From Streptomyces sp. CBMA123 (GTDB lineage: Bacteria; Actinomycetota; Actinomycetes; Streptomycetales; Streptomycetaceae): DNA of 55,947 bases. The translations under genes were made by a program, and so were the position numbers. Location of the stretch: contig NZ_MECK01000212.1 in assembly GCF_014596465.1 (NCBI RefSeq), positions 1 through 55,947 on the forward strand, in the 5' to 3' direction. The first letter of the stretch is position 1. Each line of letters opens with the position of its first letter. Below the pieces are notes generated by a model, which was not told the origin of the DNA, searched no databases, and was given only the letters and a program-made list of their open reading frames with translations. Below, one piece after another: positions 34,765 to 44,460 of this stretch.

Positions 34765-34794
34765 CGGCGACGGCGACGGCGACGGCGACGGCGG
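34765..34794 (+). repeat. five tandem CGGCGA hexamers
   Basis: Five perfect copies of CGGCGA lie between the esterase start and the end of the His-rich gene. Probably a slippage-prone microsatellite; it could vary in length among strains. Confidence 0.7.
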
Positions 34795-34796
34795 GC

Positions 34797-35687
34797 TCAG
34801 GCTCCGGCCACGGCCGTGAACTCGGCGGTGTGGACGGCGTCGCCGTGCTTGAAGTCGAGGTAGAGCCGGTACGGGCCCGCCGTGGGGGCCACCGCGTGGA
34901 AGGTGATGTCCGGGCCTGGCGCGGTGGTGCCGTCGCCGGGTTCGCCGTCGGGGTGGACGTGCAGGTAGGCGAGGTCGGCGGCGCGCAGGGCGACCAGGTG
35001 GCCGTAGGCGGCCAGGTAGGGCTGGAGGTCGGTGACGGGGGCGCCGTCGCGCGTCACGGTGAAGGTGAGCGGAGCGCCGTTGCCGGCCGCCAACTCGCCG
35101 GTCAGTGTGACGGTGTAGCCGTCGACGGTGGCGGTGGCCGAGGCCTCCGGCAGCGGCCGGCCGGTCGTCTCGCCGGGGAGGGTGAGGTCGACGCCGAGGG
35201 TGAGCGGGGCGGCGCCGACGGCCTTGAAATCGGCGTACGCGTGGTAGGCGGCGGGCCCGTCGAAGGGGCCGGCGACGCGCCAGGTGCCGTCCGCGTCCAG
35301 CTCGGGGTGGACGTGCCGGTAGCCGGAGAGGTCGTGGCGGACGACGATCAGGTGCAGCAGGGCCTCGTGCTGCGGCTCGTACCCGGTGACGGGCTTGCCG
35401 TCGGGCCCGGTGATCCGGAAGGTGAACTCGCCCTCGGGGCCGACGGTCTCCGGTATCAGGGTGTAGCCCTGGTCGGAGGCCGTCAGCCCCTGCGGAGCGC
35501 CGTGGCCGTGGTGGCCGCCATGACCGCCATGACCTTGGTGCCCGTCGTGGCCGTGGTGCTCGACGTGCCCGTCGTGCCCGTCGTGCCCGTCGTGCTCGTC
35601 GTGCCCGTGGTGCTCGTCGTGTGCATGGTGCTCGTCGTGCTCGTGGTGCTCCTGCTCGTGGTGCTGATGCGTGTTCATGTCGGTCAT
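34797..35687 (-). CDS. His-rich metal-binding protein with a beta-domain
   Basis: A 296-residue protein from ATG 35687; ATG 35678 is an alternative. Residues 1-60 are extraordinarily rich in His, Asp, Glu and Gly (HQHHEQEHHEHDEHHAHDEH is only the first part), a typical metal-storage or delivery tract. Two similar beta-domains follow (about 75-180 and 185-296), each carrying a HVHPE/HVHPD motif and a DFK turn. No signal peptide is visible, so it appears cytoplasmic unless a start further upstream is used. Metal (Ni, Cu, Co or Zn) cannot be told. The repeated coding DNA could be slippage-prone. Confidence 0.65.
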   Translation of the reverse strand: MTDMNTHQHHEQEHHEHDEHHAHDEHHGHDEHDGHDGHDGHVEHHGHDGHQGHGGHGGHHGHGAPQGLTASDQGYTLIPETVGPEGEFTFRITGPDGKPVTGYEPQHEALLHLIVVRHDLSGYRHVHPELDADGTWRVAGPFDGPAAYHAYADFKAVGAAPLTLGVDLTLPGETTGRPLPEASATATVDGYTVTLTGELAAGNGAPLTFTVTRDGAPVTDLQPYLAAYGHLVALRAADLAYLHVHPDGEPGDGTTAPGPDITFHAVAPTAGPYRLYLDFKHGDAVHTAEFTAVAGA

Positions 35688-35754
35688 GAACGTGGCCCGT
35701 GGCACCCGCGTTCCCCACAGGCGTTCCGCTGCCGGCGAACCACGCCGGCCGCCC

Positions 35755-36510
35755 TCAGGCCCCCCGCTCCCGGTGCCGCCACCGCACCGGGTCGACGGCC
35801 ACCGCCGCACCCGGGGCGGCGGGCGCGGTCAGCGCCGGGGTGCGGTACTCCGCGCAGGTGAGCACCAGCATCTCGTCGTCCCCCGGCTGGAACTCGTACG
35901 CCACCCGCTCCACCCGGCTCCCGATGCCGACGCCCGCCAGCCGCTCCAGCAGCCGCTCCAGCCCCGGGTACCGCTCCCCGGTGTCGTACACCATGACCGG
36001 GAAGAGCCGGACCTCCCGCCGGGCCACCCGGGCGAGTTCCAGCAGCGCGGCCCGGACGAGCTGCTCGCCCAGCCGGTTGCCGTACGAGAAGACCAGGTGC
36101 GAGCTGAGCACCAGGTCGAAGGAGTCGTCCGCGAAGGGGAGTTCGGGCAGCGCCCCGGTGACGTAGCGGTCCGGGCGGGCGGCGATGTCGGCCCGGAACA
36201 GCCGGGCGTTGGCGGTCCACTGCCGGATCATGTCGTCCGCGTCGGCGTACCAGGACCGGGAGTAGCCCGCCGTCTCCTTCACCAGCCGGTCCCGCTTGTA
36301 GCCGGTCTCCCGTTCGACCAGCAGGCCCAACTCCTCACGGTGCAACGCGTATTCGCGGTCAACGGCGACGGCGTCGATCCCCCGTCGCCCGGCTTCCGCG
36401 ACGAAGCTCGCCGCGCCGGCCGGGCAGTCCAGGACGCGCCCGGCGAGGTCGCGGTCGGTGAGCGCGAACATCGCCCGGTACTCCGCGAAGGAGCGGGCAC
36501 TGACCAGCAC
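35755..36510 (-). CDS. SAM-dependent methyltransferase
   Basis: A 251-residue class-I methyltransferase, last gene of the NRPS operon. Motif I is VLDCPAGAASFVAEAG (about 27-42), the acidic end of beta-2 is AVAVDREY, and the motif IV/post-I region reads LPFADDSFDLVLSSHLVF. No restriction or rRNA methylase signatures are present, so a small-molecule substrate is likely. Start GTG 36510 lies three bases after the SDR stop, indicating coupling. It may O- or N-methylate the NRPS-derived product; substrate inferred from context only. Confidence 0.8.
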   Translation of the reverse strand: MLVSARSFAEYRAMFALTDRDLAGRVLDCPAGAASFVAEAGRRGIDAVAVDREYALHREELGLLVERETGYKRDRLVKETAGYSRSWYADADDMIRQWTANARLFRADIAARPDRYVTGALPELPFADDSFDLVLSSHLVFSYGNRLGEQLVRAALLELARVARREVRLFPVMVYDTGERYPGLERLLERLAGVGIGSRVERVAYEFQPGDDEMLVLTCAEYRTPALTAPAAPGAAVAVDPVRWRHRERGA

Positions 36511-36513
36511 GGT

Positions 36514-37272
36514 TCAGCCCCTTCCGACGAACGGCATGGTGCTCGGCAGCACCACCAGGGACTGGATGGTGGTGTCCGGCGGCTGCGAGGCCATCAGCAG
36601 CAGCGCCTCGGTGAAGCGCTCGACCGGGATGGTCGCCTCCACCGCCATGGTGCCGTCGGCCTGCATCGCGGCCGGCTGCGGCCCGCCGTCCGGCGGGGCG
36701 ACGTTGCCGACGTCGATCTGCCCGCAGGAGATGCCGTACGGGCGGCCGTCCAGGGCGAGCACCTTGGTGAGGCCGAGGACGGCGTGCTTGGCGGCGGTGT
36801 AGGCCAGGGAGTTGGGGCGGGGCACATGGGCCGAGGGCGCGCCGTTGTTGATGATCCGGCCGCCCTGCGGGGTCTGGGCGCTCATCAGCCGGAAGGCCTC
36901 CCGGGCGCACAGGAAGCTGCCGGTCACGATGGTGTCCAGGACGCGGTTCCAGTCCTGGAAGGGCGTCTCGGTGATCGGCCGGCGCGGGGCGGCGGCGCCC
37001 GCGTTGTTGAACAGCAGGTCGAGCCGGCCGTAGCGGTCGCGGACGGCGTCGAACAGTCGGGCGACCTCCTCCGGGCTGCGGATGTCGGTGGGCACCGCCA
37101 GCACCCGTTCCGGGGCGACGGCCGCGAGCGCGGCGGTCTCCTCCAGCGCGTCCTTGCGGCGCCCGGCGAGCACCACCGTCCAGCCGGCGCCGAGCAGGGC
37201 GAGCGAGGAGGCCCGGCCGATGCCGCTGCCGCCGCCGGTCACCAGGGCCACCCGGGGGTTCACGGCGTCCAT
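36514..37272 (-). CDS. short-chain dehydrogenase/reductase
   Basis: A 252-residue classical SDR. The NAD(P) motif is TGGGSGIG (residues 12-19), NNAG is present (LLFNNAGAAAP), and the catalytic Tyr-x-x-x-Lys is YTAAK in NSLAYTAAKHAVLG with a Ser in INNGAPSAH. GGGGGAGAC lies immediately before ATG 37272. It overlaps the 3' end of the TauD gene by 13 bases. It probably oxidises or reduces an alcohol or ketone created by the two oxygenases of this operon. Confidence 0.88.
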   Translation of the reverse strand: MDAVNPRVALVTGGGSGIGRASSLALLGAGWTVVLAGRRKDALEETAALAAVAPERVLAVPTDIRSPEEVARLFDAVRDRYGRLDLLFNNAGAAAPRRPITETPFQDWNRVLDTIVTGSFLCAREAFRLMSAQTPQGGRIINNGAPSAHVPRPNSLAYTAAKHAVLGLTKVLALDGRPYGISCGQIDVGNVAPPDGGPQPAAMQADGTMAVEATIPVERFTEALLLMASQPPDTTIQSLVVLPSTMPFVGRG

Positions 37273-38129
37273 GTCTCCCCCTCGTTGAGCCAGATCCGCA
37301 GCATCCGCCGGGCGTACCGGCCGGGTTCGTCCACGTACGCCGAACGCCCGTGCAGCACACGGCTGTTGCGGATGATCAGCAGGTCTCCGGCGGCCATCGG
37401 CAGGCCGAAGGCGATCTCCGGCCGGTAGAGCACCTCGTCCAGCACGCCGAGCGCCTCCCACTGTCGATCCGTCAGTTCCGGTCCGCCGCGGTCGGGCGAG
37501 GAGCGGACCGTACGGGTCTGGTAGTAGCAGCCGATCGTGCCGTCCTTCCGGGGGTACAGGATCGGGGTGACGATCAGCTGCGGGCCGGCCCGGCCGGTGC
37601 GGTCGAAGGTCCAGTCCTCGCCGAGGGTGGCCAGGGCGTCCGGCCGTTCCCGCCCGATCAGGTCGTGGACGTGCCGGGCGCTCGCCAGCTTGGTCAATCC
37701 GCCGCCACGGTAGGAGGGTTGGAGGCAGAGCAGGATGAGCAGGTCGCAGGTGTCGCAGTGGAAGCCGAGTTCGGTGTTGCCGTCGCCGTCCTGGTCGCGC
37801 AGTACCGAGGTGAGGTCGCCGCGGCCGTTCTGCGGGACGATCCGGCCGTAGTCCCGGAGCAGGAAGGCGAGCGCCTCGGTGATCTCCGGCTCGGGCCGTG
37901 CCGGGTCGACCAGGTTGGCGACATGGGTGAGCCCGACCGAGTCGACGCTCTCCCGGACGAAGGCCCGCAGCCGCTCGCGCGCCGGCGCAGCGGCGCCCCA
38001 GCGGCCGGCCCGGGCGTCGGCCCAGAGCAGCTCCCGCTCGTCGTCGCCCAGCGGCAGCGACCACATCTGCCGCCGGGCCTCCAACTCCAGGCTGCTCCAG
38101 CCGATCTCGGTCACGGTGTGCTCGTTCAC
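37260..38129 (-). CDS. TauD/clavaminate-synthase-like Fe(II)/2-oxoglutarate oxygenase
   Basis: A 289-residue non-haem iron oxygenase. The iron triad is visible as His124 and Asp126 in GFHCDTCD and distal His260 in RVLHGRSAY, and the 2-oxoglutarate Arg should lie in RRMLRIW near the C terminus. TauD-type enzymes hydroxylate or desaturate amino acids and taurine. GTG 38129 shares one base with the aminotransferase stop (TAGTG). In this operon it would modify a free amino acid or carrier-bound intermediate; the substrate is not predictable. Confidence 0.85.
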   Translation of the reverse strand: MNEHTVTEIGWSSLELEARRQMWSLPLGDDERELLWADARAGRWGAAAPARERLRAFVRESVDSVGLTHVANLVDPARPEPEITEALAFLLRDYGRIVPQNGRGDLTSVLRDQDGDGNTELGFHCDTCDLLILLCLQPSYRGGGLTKLASARHVHDLIGRERPDALATLGEDWTFDRTGRAGPQLIVTPILYPRKDGTIGCYYQTRTVRSSPDRGGPELTDRQWEALGVLDEVLYRPEIAFGLPMAAGDLLIIRNSRVLHGRSAYVDEPGRYARRMLRIWLNEGETWTP

Positions 38130-39415
38130 TACGCCTCCTCCGGCCGGGCCCCGGCCGCGACGGCCTTGGACCAGAGCGCCAGTGCCTCGTCGGTCTGCGC
38201 GGCCGTGACGACCAGCGCGGGGATCATCCGGACCACGTTGAGGTGGATCCCGCAGAGCAGGAGCAGCAGTCCGAGGTCGGCGGCGGCCCGCTGGACGCGC
38301 AGGGCGGCCGCCGGGTCGGGTGAGCCGTCCGGTCGGCAGAACTCGCTGGCCGCCATCAGTCCGAGGCCCCGGACGTCGCCGATGCCGGGCGCCCCGGCGG
38401 CGACCGCCCGCAGGCCGTCCAGCAGCCGGACGCCCTGCTCGGCGGCGTTCTCCACCAGCCGTTCCTCGCGCAGCACGTCCAGGGTGGCCAGCGCGGCGGC
38501 GCAGGCCAGCGGGTTCCCGCCGTAGGTGCCGCCCTGGGAGCCGGGCCAGGCGCGCCGCATCAGGTCGGTCGGCGCGGCGAGGGCGGACAGCGGCAGGCCG
38601 CTGGCCAGTCCCTTGGCGGTGATCAGGACGTCGGGCCGGAAGCCCTCCTCGTCCGGGCGGGCCGGCTCGTACTGGTGGGCCCAGAACCGGCCCGTGCGGC
38701 CGAAGCCGCTCTGCACCTCGTCCACCACCAGCAGGAAGCCGTGCCGGTCGGCGCGCTCCCGCAGTCCGGCGAGGAACCCGGCCGGGGCGGGGACGTAGCC
38801 GCCCTCGCCGAGCACCGGTTCGACGAACAGGGCCGCCGTCTCGGCGGGCGCGGAGACAGTGGCCAGCACCTCGTCCAGCCCGCGCAGGGCGTGTGCCACC
38901 GCCTCCTCCTCGGACAGGCCGAGCCGGAAGGCGGCCGGGAACGGCGCCACCGCGACCCCGGGCACCAGCGGGCCGATGCCCGCCCGGTAGCGGATCCCGG
39001 CGGTGCTGAGCGCGGCCGCGCCCATGGTCCGGCCGTGGAAGGCGCCCTCGAAGACGATCACGTTCTGCCGCCCGGTGGCGTGCCGGGCCAGCCGCAGCGC
39101 CGCCTCCACGGCCTCGGTGCCGGCGGTGGCGTAGCACACCGAGTCCAGACCGGGCGGCAGCACCTCGCCCAACCGTTCGGTGAGGGTGAGTAGTTGGTCG
39201 TGCAGCACGGTGGTGTACTGGCCGTGCAGCAGCCGGCCGGCCTGTTCGCGGACGGCCTCGACCACCCTGGGGTGGCAGTGGCCGGTGCTGGTCACCCCCA
39301 CTCCGGAGGTGAAGTCGAGGTAGCGGCGGCCGTCAGCGTCGTAGAGGTGGAGGCCTTCGCCGCGTACGGCGACGACGGGGGTGGCCTGCTTCAGCACGGG
39401 GGAGAGCTGGGACAA
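38129..39415 (-). CDS. class-III (omega) aminotransferase
   Basis: A 428-residue fold-I PLP enzyme of the 4-aminobutyrate/acetylornithine aminotransferase branch. Landmarks: TAGTEAVEAALRLAR, EGAFHGRTMGA, PVLGEGGY, Asp232 in VVDEVQSGFGRTG, and PLP Lys268 in LITAKGLASGLP. Start TTG 39415 is inferred, since upstream codons are tandem 15-base repeats and no ATG/GTG exists before a conserved region. Members transaminate aldehydes with terminal amines. Directly after an NRPS with a reductase domain, it is the obvious enzyme to convert the released aldehyde to an amine. Confidence 0.85.
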   Translation of the reverse strand: MSQLSPVLKQATPVVAVRGEGLHLYDADGRRYLDFTSGVGVTSTGHCHPRVVEAVREQAGRLLHGQYTTVLHDQLLTLTERLGEVLPPGLDSVCYATAGTEAVEAALRLARHATGRQNVIVFEGAFHGRTMGAAALSTAGIRYRAGIGPLVPGVAVAPFPAAFRLGLSEEEAVAHALRGLDEVLATVSAPAETAALFVEPVLGEGGYVPAPAGFLAGLRERADRHGFLLVVDEVQSGFGRTGRFWAHQYEPARPDEEGFRPDVLITAKGLASGLPLSALAAPTDLMRRAWPGSQGGTYGGNPLACAAALATLDVLREERLVENAAEQGVRLLDGLRAVAAGAPGIGDVRGLGLMAASEFCRPDGSPDPAAALRVQRAAADLGLLLLLCGIHLNVVRMIPALVVTAAQTDEALALWSKAVAAGARPEEA

Positions 39416-39431
39416 CGGAGTCTGCCTTCTC

Positions 39432-39476
39432 TCGGAGCCTGTCGGGTCGGAGCCTGTCGGATCGGAGCCTGTCGGA
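39432..39476 (-). repeat. three 15-bp tandem repeats between NRPS and aminotransferase
   Basis: Three near-identical copies of TCGGAGCCTGTCGGG/A (39432-39446, 39447-39461, 39462-39476), followed by degenerate GGTCGGG-type sequence up to the NRPS stop at 39552. The frame of the aminotransferase stays open across them (Asp-Pro-Thr-Gly-Ser repeats), which makes the true start uncertain. Confidence 0.75.
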
Positions 39477-39551
39477 GGTGAGCTGTCGGGTCGGGTCTCA
39501 CGCCGGGTCGGACCGGTCAGCGGGGCGGGTCGGGCCAGCGGGCGGGTCGGG

Positions 39552-42500
39552 TCAGCGGGGCGGCAGGTGACCGGCCTCCGCCGCCCAGGTCTGCGCGGCC
39601 GACCACCACTGCCGGCTCGGCGCGGTGAAGCGCACGCCCAGCCGGTCCAGCACCGAGGTGGTGTACGCGCTGTCCACCCGGACGTTGCGCTCCTCCTGCT
39701 GGGCCCAGGCGGCGGCCAGCCGGGCCGCCGTCGGGTGCTGCCGCTCGGCCCGGGCGAGGGCGGCGGTGAAGGTCTCGTCGTCGGTGAGCCGGACGGGCCG
39801 GCCGTGCGCGGAGAGCCAGCCGACGAGTTCGTCGTGCGGCGTCTCGTACGGGGTCTCGACGTGGTAGGCGCCGGGCACCGCGTACGGGTCGAGGGCGATC
39901 GCGGCGATCCCGGCGGCCACCGTGTCCACGTGCGAGAACGCGAAGGCGGTGCCCGGCCGGCTGGGGGCGGCGCCGGCCAGCAGGTAGCCGCGGACGAGCT
40001 GGTAGATCCGGTTGTCGCCGAGGTTGGCCTGGAAGGCGCCGGTCCGGCTGTGCGCGGCGATGTGGCCGCTGCGGTGGAGGTAGGCGGCGTGCCCGGTGGC
40101 CGCCCAGGCCCGGACGGCCTGCTCGGCCCGGTACTTGCTGCGCTCGTACGGGGTGCGGAAGTGCTGGCCGATCCACAGGTCGGCCTCGCTGAACCGGCGC
40201 GGCGGGCCGTCCACCCCGCCGGACACGGCCAGCGTGGAGACGTGGTGCAGCCGGGCCTGCGGGGTGTGCTCGTCGACCCAGCCGAGCAGCCGGCGCACCG
40301 CCGTGTGGTTGGCGCGCTCCAGGTCGTCGGGTGAGGCGACCAGCCGGACGTCCGCGGCCGCGTGCACCACGATCCGGGCGTCCCGGGCCCGTTCCAGCCC
40401 GGCCGGGGAGAGGCCGAGGCCGTCCCGGTCGATGTCCCCGGCGACGACGTGGGCCCGCTCGCCGGCCAGCCGCCGTACGGCCGCGGCGTCGTCGGCGGCC
40501 CGCACCAGGCAGGTGACCACCGCGCCGCGCCGCCGGAAGGCGTCCAGCAGGTGCCGTCCGAGGTAGCCGGTGGCGCCGGTGAGCAGCACCCGGGCGGGTT
40601 CGCGGACGGCGGCCCGGGCGGTGGGTGCGACCCGGGCGTGCAGCAGCTGCCCGGAGGTGGACAGCGGCGAGCGGACGGGCTTGTCCGCGGTGGGCCCGGC
40701 GAGGGCCCTGGCGAAGCGGTCGAGGATCCGCCGGGCGGCCGGGTGGGCCACCGTGGGCCACCCGTACACCAGGTCGGCGACGAGGCGTTGCTCCACGATC
40801 CGTGCGGTGAGCCGCAGCCGGTACAGCGGATCGCCGCCGGCGCAGCGGGCCGCACCGGCCTGTTCGTCGGCGATGGTCCAGTCGAGCGCGGGTTCCTCGG
40901 GCAGCCGGAAGGTGCCGAGGAAGTTGAAGCCGACGTCCGGACGCGCCCCGGGCGCGTCCATCGGCCGGACGGGCGTCTCGCGCAGCCGTCGTGCCGTCTC
41001 CGCCGGGCCGGCCCCGGCCGAGGGGTCCAGTTCGACGTGCTTGACGGCGGTGAACCAGCCGACGGTGTCCAGGTGTTCGCCCGGGTCGCCGACGGTGTCC
41101 CGGCCGTGGGTCTCGACCTCCACCGCGAGCCGGGGCTCGCCGCGCCGGGGGCCGACGGCGCCGGCGAAGGCGTCCAGCAGGACGGCCTCCAGCCCGGCTC
41201 CGCCGCCGTGTCGGGCGACCAGTCGGGCGGTGGCGGCGGCGTCCAACGCCCAGCTGAGCGCGGCCGGTTGGGTGGGCGGGCCGGGATCGGCGGCGGGTGA
41301 CACCGGAGCCGCCGGAGGGGCGGCCGCCGCCCACTGGTAGAAGTCGGGCGTGGGCGGCAGCTCGACCGGTCGCCGGTCGGACGCCCCTTCGTCGGACACC
41401 GCGCCGTCGGGCACAACCCGGCCGGGCACAACTCGGTCGGACACCGCGCCGTCGAGCACCGCGCGGTAGGCCTGGGCGAGGTCGTCCAGCAGGATCCGCC
41501 AGGACAGCCCGTCGACCACCAGGTGGTGGGCGATCAGCGCGAGCCGCTGGTCGGTGCCGGGCGGGCCGGTGAACAGGTGGGCGCGCAGCAGCCGGCCGGC
41601 CGCCGGGTCGAGGCTCCGGTGGAGTCCGGTGCAGACCCCGGCGACGGTGTCGGCGATCGCACTGGTGGCGCGGGGGATGTGGGAGTGGGAGAGCGGGTCG
41701 AGGTCCGTGACGGCGAGTGGTTCGCCGGGGCCGTCCGGGCGGACGGGTCGGCGCAGCGCCGGGTGGCGTTCCAGGACGGCCGCGAGGGCCGCCGAGAGCG
41801 CGGCCGGGTCGACGGCGGTGCGGCAGCGCAGCAGGACGGACTGGTTCCAGTGCCGCAGGTCGTCGACCGACCGCTGCTGGTACAACCAGCGCTGGGCAGG
41901 GGCGAGTTGACCGCCTCCGCGCTGCTGCGGCGCCGGACCGGCGGCGCCGACGGGCACGGCCGCCGACGCCAGTCCGGCGGCCGTCGGGTGCCGGTAGAAG
42001 TCCTCGTAGGCGACCCTCAGCCCGGAGCGCCGCAACAGGGCGATGGTGCGCATGGCGAGGATGGAGTCCCCGCCGAGGCCGATCACGTCCGTCCGCGGTC
42101 CGACGCCGGGCAGTCCGAGCGCGCCGGCCCAGAACCGGGCGATCTCCGCGGCCAGGCCGTCCCCGGCCGTCCCCGCCGGCTCGGCGCGGGCCTCGACGAG
42201 CCGGTCCACCAGCTCGGCCAGCCGGGCCCGGTCCAGCTTGCCGTTCGGCCCGAACGGGAAGTCGGGCAGCACCAGGATCGGCTGCGGCACGGAGTAGCCG
42301 GGCAGCCGGTCGCGTAGGTGGTCGACCAGCCCCGCCATCTCGACGGCCGGGTCCAACAGCCTTACTGTGCCGATCAGTTGGCTCCCGAACGCGGTCTCCC
42401 GCAGCAGCGCCGCGGAGCCGGCCACGCCCGGGTACCCGTCCATCGCCCGCTCGACCTCGGCGAGGTCGACCCGGTACCCCCGGACCTTCACCTGGCGGTC

Positions 42501-43856
42501 CGCCCGGCCGAGGAACACCAGGTGCCCGTCGGCCCGTCGGCGGCACAGGTCGCCGGTGCGGTACATCCGCCGGCCGTCCCGCCGGACGAAGCCGCGGGCG
42601 GTCTCCTCGGGCCGCCCGAAGTACCCGGCGCTGACGCCCCGCCCGCCGATCAGCAGCTCCCCGGCCGTACCGTCGGCCACCGCCCGCCCGGCGCCGTCGA
42701 CCAGGGTGAGCAGCACCTCACCGATGCCGTCGCCGATCGGTACGGTCGGTTCCCCGTCGGGCAGTTGGCGGGCGGTGGTGGCCAGGAAGCAGGTCGCGCC
42801 GACGGTCGTCTCGGTCGGTCCGTAGTGGTTGACCAGCCGCTCGGTGACACCGTCGTCGAGCAGGGCGGCGGCGAGCGGACGCGGCAGGGCCTCGCCGCCG
42901 AGCAGCAGGGTGCGCAGCGGCGGGGTGCCGGCGGGGCGGCCCTCCAGCAGGGCGGTCAGGTGCGAGGGGGTGGTCTTGAGGGTGTCGACCCCGGCCCGGC
43001 GCAGGGTGGTCCAGAAGGCCGCCGGGTCCCGCACCTCGTGGTCGGGGACGACGTGCACGGAGCCGCCGGTGGCCAGGGCGAGCAGCCAGGCGGTGTGGCC
43101 GAGGTCAGCGGCGAGCGTGGTGACGTGCGCGAGGGTGGGGGCATCGGCCTCGGTGAGTCCGAGCCGGTCGGCCAGCGCGTGCGCGTAGTGGACGGCGTTG
43201 GCATGGGTGACGGCGACCGCCTTGGGCTCGCCGCTGGATCCGGAGGTGAAGGACAGGTACGCCGGGTCCTCCCCGGTGGGCTCGCCGCCCAGCCAGGCCG
43301 GTCCGGCCGGGGGAAGGCCCGGATCGCCCGGACCGCCGGGACCGCCGGGACCGCCGGGACCGCCGGGACCGCCCGGAACGTCTGAGACGCCCAGCCCGCC
43401 CAGGACGTCCACCACCTCCACCCCGCCCCGGACCGGCCCGCCCGGCCTGCCCGGCCTGCCCGGTCCGCCCGGTCCGCCCGGTCCGCCCGGCCCACTCTCG
43501 GTGGCGAGCACCCGCCCCACCCCGACGGCCGCCAGCCGCCGGGCCAGGTCGGCCGCCGTCCAGTCCGGGTCGGTCAGCACGGCGGCCGCGCCGGAGCGCA
43601 GCACCCCGTGCAGCAGCACCAGCATCCGGGCGTCCCGGGGCCCGAGCAGGGCGACCCGGTCGCCGCGCCCGGTGCCGTCGGCGGCCAGTCGGGCGGCGAT
43701 CCGCCCGGCGGCGGCGTCCAGGGTGCGGTGGTCGAGGGTGCGCAGGCCGTCGCTGACCGCGGGCCGGTCGGGGTGGGTGCGCGCGAGGTAGGACAGCAGC
43801 GCGCTGAGCGAGCCGGTGGCGGGGGTGGACCGGACGTGCTGCGTCGCGGAGGTCAC
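39552..43856 (-). CDS. single-module NRPS, A-T-E-R, predicted aspartate-specific
   Basis: A 1434-residue synthetase. Adenylation: 10-555 with [12 protein letters not shown] (201-212), NHYGPTETT (343-351) and Lys540 in GPNGKLDR. Carrier: Ser598 in LGGDSIL. Epimerisation: about 650-1050 with [11 protein letters not shown] (777-787), [13 protein letters not shown] and GFNFLGTF, which mark E rather than C domains. Reductase: 1085-1434 with [12 protein letters not shown] and YERSKY. Aligned to GrsA positions 235-331 plus the A10 Lys, the specificity code is DLTKLGHVGK, one residue from the common Asp code. GTG 43856 overlaps the previous stop. A collagen-like Gly-Pro insert occupies residues 121-180. 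Confidence 0.85.
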   Translation of the reverse strand: MTSATQHVRSTPATGSLSALLSYLARTHPDRPAVSDGLRTLDHRTLDAAAGRIAARLAADGTGRGDRVALLGPRDARMLVLLHGVLRSGAAAVLTDPDWTAADLARRLAAVGVGRVLATESGPGGPGGPGGPGRPGRPGGPVRGGVEVVDVLGGLGVSDVPGGPGGPGGPGGPGGPGDPGLPPAGPAWLGGEPTGEDPAYLSFTSGSSGEPKAVAVTHANAVHYAHALADRLGLTEADAPTLAHVTTLAADLGHTAWLLALATGGSVHVVPDHEVRDPAAFWTTLRRAGVDTLKTTPSHLTALLEGRPAGTPPLRTLLLGGEALPRPLAAALLDDGVTERLVNHYGPTETTVGATCFLATTARQLPDGEPTVPIGDGIGEVLLTLVDGAGRAVADGTAGELLIGGRGVSAGYFGRPEETARGFVRRDGRRMYRTGDLCRRRADGHLVFLGRADRQVKVRGYRVDLAEVERAMDGYPGVAGSAALLRETAFGSQLIGTVRLLDPAVEMAGLVDHLRDRLPGYSVPQPILVLPDFPFGPNGKLDRARLAELVDRLVEARAEPAGTAGDGLAAEIARFWAGALGLPGVGPRTDVIGLGGDSILAMRTIALLRRSGLRVAYEDFYRHPTAAGLASAAVPVGAAGPAPQQRGGGQLAPAQRWLYQQRSVDDLRHWNQSVLLRCRTAVDPAALSAALAAVLERHPALRRPVRPDGPGEPLAVTDLDPLSHSHIPRATSAIADTVAGVCTGLHRSLDPAAGRLLRAHLFTGPPGTDQRLALIAHHLVVDGLSWRILLDDLAQAYRAVLDGAVSDRVVPGRVVPDGAVSDEGASDRRPVELPPTPDFYQWAAAAPPAAPVSPAADPGPPTQPAALSWALDAAATARLVARHGGGAGLEAVLLDAFAGAVGPRRGEPRLAVEVETHGRDTVGDPGEHLDTVGWFTAVKHVELDPSAGAGPAETARRLRETPVRPMDAPGARPDVGFNFLGTFRLPEEPALDWTIADEQAGAARCAGGDPLYRLRLTARIVEQRLVADLVYGWPTVAHPAARRILDRFARALAGPTADKPVRSPLSTSGQLLHARVAPTARAAVREPARVLLTGATGYLGRHLLDAFRRRGAVVTCLVRAADDAAAVRRLAGERAHVVAGDIDRDGLGLSPAGLERARDARIVVHAAADVRLVASPDDLERANHTAVRRLLGWVDEHTPQARLHHVSTLAVSGGVDGPPRRFSEADLWIGQHFRTPYERSKYRAEQAVRAWAATGHAAYLHRSGHIAAHSRTGAFQANLGDNRIYQLVRGYLLAGAAPSRPGTAFAFSHVDTVAAGIAAIALDPYAVPGAYHVETPYETPHDELVGWLSAHGRPVRLTDDETFTAALARAERQHPTAARLAAAWAQQEERNVRVDSAYTTSVLDRLGVRFTAPSRQWWSAAQTWAAEAGHLPPR
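43331..43375 (-). repeat. 9-bp tandem repeats encoding a Gly-Pro-Gly tract in the NRPS
   Basis: At least four copies of GACCGCCGG in tandem, with a second related CGGTCCGCC array at about 43465-43494. Both are in frame inside the adenylation domain. Confidence 0.75.
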
Positions 43857-44440
43857 GCCGGCTCGTCCCCCGTCCGGGCCCTCCGGGCCGATTCGGCCAG
43901 GACCGCCGATGGGGCGAGGACGGCCGGGTCGCCCGCCAAGTACCCGTCCAGTCCGGTGTGTTCGGACAGCCGGCCGGCCAGCTCCCAGGCCAGCATGCGG
44001 TGCAGGCCGTCGACGTGGATCAGTCCGCGCCGGACGGCCAGGCCCGCGTAGTCGCGGTGGTCGACCGGCGCGGTGGCGAGGTAGAGCGTGCTGAAGGGCG
44101 CCCGGCGGAGCAGCCGCAGCTTCGCCGCGCAGAGCGGGTTGGCCGCCGCCCAGTCGGCGCCGCCGGAGCGGACGCGTTCGGCCGCGCCGGCGACGGTCAG
44201 CCCGGTGCGCGGGACGAGTTCGCGCGCACCGCCCTCGCTGAGGTGCCAGGGCAGGACGACGCCGAGGACATCGGCCCGGGTGAGCCGGATCCGCCACCAG
44301 CCGCCGGGGATCACGGCGGCGCGTTCGAGGTTCTCCTCGCCGTACAGGTTGGTGTTCGCCTCGTGGGCCCGCTCCACCGGATGGTCCCGCAGGTAGGCGT
44401 CGTGCACCTCGGAGTAGGCGACGGCGGTGACGATCTCCAC
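43853..44440 (-). CDS. unknown small protein with ParB-like motif in the NRPS operon
   Basis: A 195-residue soluble protein from GTG 44440, with AGGAG seven bases upstream. Its C-terminal half contains [19 protein letters not shown], reminiscent of the D-G-x-H-R-x-x-A core of ParB/sulfiredoxin-like domains, which bind nucleotides. The N-terminal part has [27 protein letters not shown] in sections. The family is not recognised. It is coupled to the NRPS by a GTGA overlap and follows the PhyH oxygenase by 20 bases, so it probably takes part in the pathway. A catalytic role (nucleotide- or phosphate-using) is a guess. Confidence 0.7.
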   Translation of the reverse strand: MEIVTAVAYSEVHDAYLRDHPVERAHEANTNLYGEENLERAAVIPGGWWRIRLTRADVLGVVLPWHLSEGGARELVPRTGLTVAGAAERVRSGGADWAAANPLCAAKLRLLRRAPFSTLYLATAPVDHRDYAGLAVRRGLIHVDGLHRMLAWELAGRLSEHTGLDGYLAGDPAVLAPSAVLAESARRARTGDEPA

Positions 44441-44460
44441 GGCAGTGCTCCTCAGACGGT

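Noticed and set aside
34765..34794. CRISPR array
   Set aside because: Units are contiguous hexamers with no spacers; no cas gene and no spaced repeats elsewhere.
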